Below are positions 61,006 to 64,000 of a stretch of DNA of 64,000 nucleotides, one piece after another. The notes below the pieces were generated by a model. It had not been told where the DNA came from. It saw only the letters and a list, made by a program, of their open reading frames with translations, and ran no database searches. The translations under genes and the position numbers were made by a program. The first letter of the stretch is position 1. Each line of letters starts with the position of its first letter. Source of the stretch: Armatimonas rosea (GTDB lineage Bacteria > Armatimonadota > Armatimonadia > Armatimonadales > Armatimonadaceae). Location: positions 1,364,001 to 1,428,000 of the forward strand of contig NZ_JACHGW010000002.1 of assembly GCF_014202505.1 (NCBI RefSeq), given 5' to 3'.

Positions 61006-61803
61006 CTAGCCTCCCTCGCTCATATCTGCCACACCAAAGCGCTCGGGGTAGAACGCACGGTAGAGAAGCGACGAGCCAATCGAGAGGATGGGGATGGTAA
61101 AGAGGGCACCCACTAGGCAGGCGAGTCCTCCGAGCTGGGAGATTGCGGTCAAGATAGCCATGTAGGCCGTCACGATCCACAGCTCGGAGCGGACCTTGTT
61201 CGCGCTCTCTTTTAGCGCGTCCATCGGCGACTTGTTCTGGTCCAGCACCAGCGGCAGGGCGAGGGAGAAGAGGCCCATGAGGACGGCACCGGGGATCATG
61301 GAGACCAGGTTGGCAAAGGGGCCTAGGAACTGGAGCACCAGCCCACAGACAATCCCCACCGCAAGATGCACCAGCACCATCAGAACGTTCAGGCCAAAGA
61401 CACTCCCAAACTTGGAGAAGCTGCCAAAGATATCCCCGACCTTGAGCTGGTGGCCGCGGAGCTGCTTGATCCCCATCATCTGGAGGCCCGCATGGGTCAC
61501 GGTCCCGAGGATCGTCAGCCCCAGGATCATAAAGAGCATAGGTCCAACGAGCCCCACCAAGACAGAGGGATCGAGCTTGGAGTCGCCCCGGCGGAGCATC
61601 TGAAGAAAGATGGCCCCGAGTGAGGCGTAGAAGGGAGCGACCACCGCGATAATTGCGGCAAAGGCGACCGCTGCAGCACCTACCCAGGCACCGAGCTGCC
61701 TCTGCAAGAGCTGAAACGACTCCCCGACAAACTCAAACTGAGTGCGCTGCGGGGTGTAGCTGGGGGGCTGGGGGCTAGGGGTCTGTCCTTGACCAGAATA
61801 CAT
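61006..61803 (-). CDS. Multi-pass membrane protein, DUF975-like
   Basis: 265 residues: a Pro/Gln-rich N-terminus (GQTPSPQPPSYTPQRTQF), then about six helices with the repeated theme FQLLQRQLGAWVGAAAV and GLFSLALPLVLDQNKSPMDALKESANKVRSELWIVTAYM, the last block resembling the downstream gene. Likely a duplicated pair in one transcript. Function unknown. Confidence 0.72.
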   Translation of the reverse strand: MYSGQGQTPSPQPPSYTPQRTQFEFVGESFQLLQRQLGAWVGAAAVAFAAIIAVVAPFYASLGAIFLQMLRRGDSKLDPSVLVGLVGPMLFMILGLTILGTVTHAGLQMMGIKQLRGHQLKVGDIFGSFSKFGSVFGLNVLMVLVHLAVGIVCGLVLQFLGPFANLVSMIPGAVLMGLFSLALPLVLDQNKSPMDALKESANKVRSELWIVTAYMAILTAISQLGGLACLVGALFTIPILSIGSSLLYRAFYPERFGVADMSEGG

Positions 61804-61857
61804 GGGGCTGTTCTCCTATCTCAACAGCCCCAGTATAGCGTCTCGGCTTTTTTTGTG

Positions 61858-62313
61858 CTACTTGCCGCGGCTATCCACCACCACCACGGGCACAGGGAAG
61901 CCTTGCAGGAGCTTGTCGGCCTCCGACGGTGCGCAGGGCTCCTCGCGGTGGCCGAAGTGGCTCCCAATGACGGTGAGGTCGTAGTGGTTCTCCAGAACCT
62001 CGGCGTGGAGAGCCTGGGAGGCGTCCTCTGCGACCTGGATGCGGGTGCGGACATAGTAGCCGTAGTCGCGCAGGGACTTCCGGGCGACATCGAGCGCCTG
62101 CTCCGCGTGTTTCCAGCGTGCCTGGCGGATCGTGTCCATCTCGGGGGACGTGCCCTCGGTCGGGGGGACATGGGCCAGGAGGGTCATCTGCGCGCCGGTG
62201 AGAGGAACCATGAGGCGCGCCGCTTGTAGCACCACATTGAGCGATGTCGGGGTGCAGTCTACCGGCACGAGGATCTTGGTGTAGGCGATTCGAAAGAGAG
62301 GTTCTAGTTTCAT
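61858..62313 (-). CDS. Universal stress protein (UspA family)
   Basis: 151 residues: YTKILVPVDCTPTSLNVVLQAARL start, then VIGSHFGHREEPCAPSEADKLLQGFPVPVVVVDS end. The usual nucleotide-binding G-x2-G-x9-G(S/T) loop is replaced by GSHFGHREEP..., so ATP binding is doubtful. Cytosolic stress-response protein; ribosome site GGAGCC before the ATG. Confidence 0.85.
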   Translation of the reverse strand: MKLEPLFRIAYTKILVPVDCTPTSLNVVLQAARLMVPLTGAQMTLLAHVPPTEGTSPEMDTIRQARWKHAEQALDVARKSLRDYGYYVRTRIQVAEDASQALHAEVLENHYDLTVIGSHFGHREEPCAPSEADKLLQGFPVPVVVVDSRGK

Positions 62314-62349
62314 TTTGAGGCTCCAGTAAAGGTCGTTGATGGCTTGATT

Positions 62350-62586
62350 TTAGGCCGGATCGGAGGGGAGAGAATCCGCAAAACGACGGATTCGGCGGCT
62401 GGCGACGATCTTCAGGGCGCAGGCAGGGCAGTAGTGCTTCCAGGCCTCTTGCTCCTGGACGAAGAGCCAGCGGGGCGGGGCGGCAGGACTAGGACGAACA
62501 CCGCCGAGCAACACCGGAACCGGCACCGAGGCCTCACAGCCTATGCCGTCACAGTGCAAGCAGCGTCCATCCGCAGTCCGACTCAT
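62350..62586 (-). CDS. Small zinc-ribbon-like protein, unknown
   Basis: 78 residues. Two CxxC pairs (CLHCDGIGC near residue 9 and HYCPACAL near residue 52) would form a zinc ribbon; the tail has KIVASRRIRRF. Start ATG 62586 is the first in-frame methionine after the divergent repeat region. Function unknown. Confidence 0.6.
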   Translation of the reverse strand: MSRTADGRCLHCDGIGCEASVPVPVLLGGVRPSPAAPPRWLFVQEQEAWKHYCPACALKIVASRRIRRFADSLPSDPA

Positions 62587-62659
62587 GCTGTCAGCATAAC
62601 CGCTTCGACCGCTAAAACACCTCCTCGAAATGGCGGATTCTCTCTCCTCGGTTCCTTTT

Positions 62660-62775
62660 TCATGAATCGCTCCGCCGCCGGTTGGAAACCGGCGTCTGCC
62701 ATGGCGGAGGGACGACGCCACTGATGACGCCCAATTCCATTGGGCGAACCAACGATTCGTGCAAAAGGCCCTCCT
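62660..62775. repeat. Cluster of short hairpins between divergent genes
   Basis: GCCGGTTGGAAACCGGC and CGCCCAATTCCATTGGGCG are two clean hairpins; CTCCGCC/GGCGGAG and GAATCG/CGATTC pair around them. The cores (TTGGAAA, AATTCCATT) recall the arms of the elements at 23810 and 49316. No coding capacity. Confidence 0.65.
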
Positions 62776-62783
62776 CGGTGCCG

Positions 62784-62789
62784 TAAAAT
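62784..62789 (+). promoter_or_regulatory. -10 box, leaderless start for the ribokinase gene
   Basis: TAAAAT, then GCCCAC, then ATG 62796. Confidence 0.6.
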
Positions 62790-62795
62790 GCCCAC

Positions 62796-63704
62796 ATGAA
62801 TCCAAAGCCAATTCTTGTTGTCGTCGGGAGCTCCAATACGGACTTGGTCGTCTCGGTCACGCAGATTCCCGCGCCGGGGCAGACTGTCTTGGGCGGCGCG
62901 CTCCAGACCATCCCCGGAGGCAAGGGAGCCAACCAGGCAGTCGCGGCGGCGCGGCTGGGGGGCGGTGTCCGCTTTGTGGCGCGGCTCGGTGACGATGCCT
63001 ACGGGGCTCTGGCGCGGGAGGGGTTTGCCCGCGAGGGGCTCGACACACGCTTTGTCTTTGCGACACCAGGAGTGGCATCGGGGGTGGCGCTGATCGCGGT
63101 CGATGAGAAGACGGGCGAGAATAGTATCGTGGTCGCGCCCGGGGCCAATGCCTGCCTGAGCGCCGACGACATCGCGCTCGCAGCGGCCCGCGCTGCCTTC
63201 GACGGTGCCGCTGCCGTGCTTGTCTCCCTGGAGATCCCCGATGACGCGGTCTTTGCGGCGGTGGAGGCCGGCCACGCGCGGGGCATCCCGGTGATTCTCA
63301 ACCCCGCACCGGCGCGTCCCTTGCCCGCAGAGCTCCTGCAAAAAGTGACGATCCTCACGCCCAACCAGAGCGAGCTTACCCTGCTCGGAGGGAGCGAGGC
63401 GCTCTTACGTGCCGGGGTCGCGACCCTTGTCACCACGCTGGGCGCCGAGGGGGCGCGTCTGGAGCAGCTCGGAGAGGTGCCCCAGACCTTTGCGGCTCCC
63501 GCGGTGACCGCGGTCGATACGGTCGCGGCGGGGGACTGCTTCACCGGAGCGCTGGCGGTCGAGCTTGCCCAAGGTGCCTCCCTCCCCGATGCGATCCGCT
63601 TCGCCTGCGCCGCCGCCGCCCTCAAGGTCACCCGCCCCGGTGCCCAGCCCGGCCTGCCCTACCGTGCGGAGGTGGTGGCAAGGTACAATGCCCCCAATGC
63701 GTGA
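62796..63704 (+). CDS. rbsK: Ribokinase (PfkB family)
   Basis: 302 residues. Phosphorylates D-ribose to ribose-5-phosphate. Substrate motif PGGKGANQAVAAARLGG near residue 41 and catalytic motif VDTVAAGDCFTGALAV near residue 241 with the base Asp (the usual TGAGD is here VAAGD). NPAPARPLP and ILTPNQSELTLL are typical of ribokinase. No rbs transport genes nearby. The 3' end overlaps the start of the next gene by 8 bases. Confidence 0.93.
   Translation: MNPKPILVVVGSSNTDLVVSVTQIPAPGQTVLGGALQTIPGGKGANQAVAAARLGGGVRFVARLGDDAYGALAREGFAREGLDTRFVFATPGVASGVALIAVDEKTGENSIVVAPGANACLSADDIALAAARAAFDGAAAVLVSLEIPDDAVFAAVEAGHARGIPVILNPAPARPLPAELLQKVTILTPNQSELTLLGGSEALLRAGVATLVTTLGAEGARLEQLGEVPQTFAAPAVTAVDTVAAGDCFTGALAVELAQGASLPDAIRFACAAAALKVTRPGAQPGLPYRAEVVARYNAPNA
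63684..63689 (+). promoter_or_regulatory. -10 box, leaderless start for the GAF gene
   Basis: TACAAT, then seven bases, then ATG 63697, inside the end of the ribokinase gene. Confidence 0.5.
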
Positions 63705-64000
63705 GGATCAGCTAGAGCGGCTCCAAGCTCAGGTGAGTGCGGTGGAACAGCTTCAAGGGGTCTCCGACCGTATCCACACGGAGATCCTTGCCAGCCAGAC
63801 CGGCGAGGAGGCCCTGCGCCAGTTCGCCGAGTCTGCACGGCAGCTCATTGGTGCCCAGTACTGCGCCATTGGCGTGGCACGCGCCGATGGCGCAGTACTG
63901 GAGGAGTTCCTCACCGCTGGGCTCACCCACGAGCAGGAGCGCGCCATCGGTGCCAAGCCACACGGTGTCGGGGTGCTGGGGCTGCTCCTCCACCGTGAGA
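63697..64000 (+). CDS. GAF-domain protein, 3' end missing (probable sensor)
   Basis: 101 codons visible, open to the end of the window. A short N-terminal helix (MREDQLERLQAQVSAVEQLQGVSD) leads to a GAF domain: LRQFAESARQLIGAQYCAIGVARADGAVLEEFLTAGLTHEQERAIGAKPHGVGVLGLLL, which resembles the GAF of DevS-like sensor kinases. A histidine kinase is likely but its catalytic part is outside the window. It overlaps ribokinase by 8 bases. Confidence 0.82.
   Translation, partial: MREDQLERLQAQVSAVEQLQGVSDRIHTEILASQTGEEALRQFAESARQLIGAQYCAIGVARADGAVLEEFLTAGLTHEQERAIGAKPHGVGVLGLLLHRE
63855..63901 (+). repeat. Perfect inverted repeat inside the GAF gene
   Basis: CCAGTACTGCGCCAT (63855-63869) and ATGGCGCAGTACTGG (63887-63901) are perfect over 15 bp; adding TGGCG/CGCCG with one G-U gives a 20-bp stem with a 7-base loop. 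Confidence 0.85.

Overview
The window reads as a piece of a GC-rich bacterial chromosome, most likely from the Armatimonadota (an Armatimonas-like organism). The best clue is the prepilin-like protein at 30468-31136. After its type IV methylation motif it carries [13 protein letters not shown], a run I associate with Armatimonadota pilin-like proteins, and it ends in an H-x-DG-like motif. Three PEP-CTERM proteins, a planctomycete-style cytochrome/DUF1501 cluster and Tat-exported lipoproteins fit that lineage. The assignment is an inference from protein features only; no database search was run.

Layout. 1-1144: end of a cytochrome c oxidase operon (subunit III, cut by the window edge, and subunit IV) closed by a clear terminator. 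1202-2958: ThuA-like protein and Gfo/Idh/MocA dehydrogenase, a sugar-catabolism pair. 3033-7700: DUF1648-type membrane protein, SMC and a NUDIX hydrolase. 7703-10481: small-protein/aspartic-protease pair, PQQ-type beta-propeller and YaaA. 10508-12105: QorB-like NmrA oxidoreductase and its probable Rrf2 repressor, sharing an identical operator, then tRNA-His. 12138-19217: VOC protein, SGNH hydrolase, two YcxB-like proteins, PcfJ-like protein and a SARP/NB-ARC/TPR regulator. 19299-23200: a run of secreted proteins of unknown function, one PEP-CTERM and one with poly-threonine tracts. 23188-28510: BioY, two tandemly duplicated Tat lipoproteins and NadA. 28521-30451: a small accessory-looking trio (propeller-like protein, PD-(D/E)XK-like protein, ankyrin protein). 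30468-38476: prepilin, esterase, LysA, site-2 protease, TrpS, TPR lipoprotein and dienelactone-hydrolase-like protein. 38516-48050: secreted LamG/DUF1080-like protein, two unknown proteins, then a minus-strand operon of S9 peptidase, cytochrome-type DUF1549/DUF1553 protein, DUF1501 protein and WD40-like protein. 48169-56162: second Gfo/Idh/MocA protein, TrmL, an ankyrin/CxxCH/alpha-toroid fusion, then symporter, anti-sigma-type kinase and M55 aminopeptidase, then UxaC. 56159-64000: PEP-CTERM nuclease-like protein, a second PEP-CTERM protein, an STN-like secreted protein, HrcA, two membrane proteins, UspA, a zinc-ribbon protein, ribokinase, and the start of a GAF-domain protein running off the end.

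Three kinds of structure stand out beyond the genes. First, at least a dozen genes have a TAnAAT-like -10 box 5-7 bases before the start codon and no Shine-Dalgarno, which points to widespread leaderless transcription. Second, short intergenic spaces hold inverted-repeat elements of 76-165 bp; the pair at 2963-3041 and 44141-44216 is clearly one family. Third, two coding sequences (trpS and the terminal GAF gene) contain very strong perfect hairpins. No CRISPR array, insertion sequence, prophage or rRNA was seen. No complete novel defence or biosynthetic system is evident; the best candidates for new biology are the leaderless promoters, the repeat families, the trpS hairpin and the fusion or accessory proteins listed in the findings.
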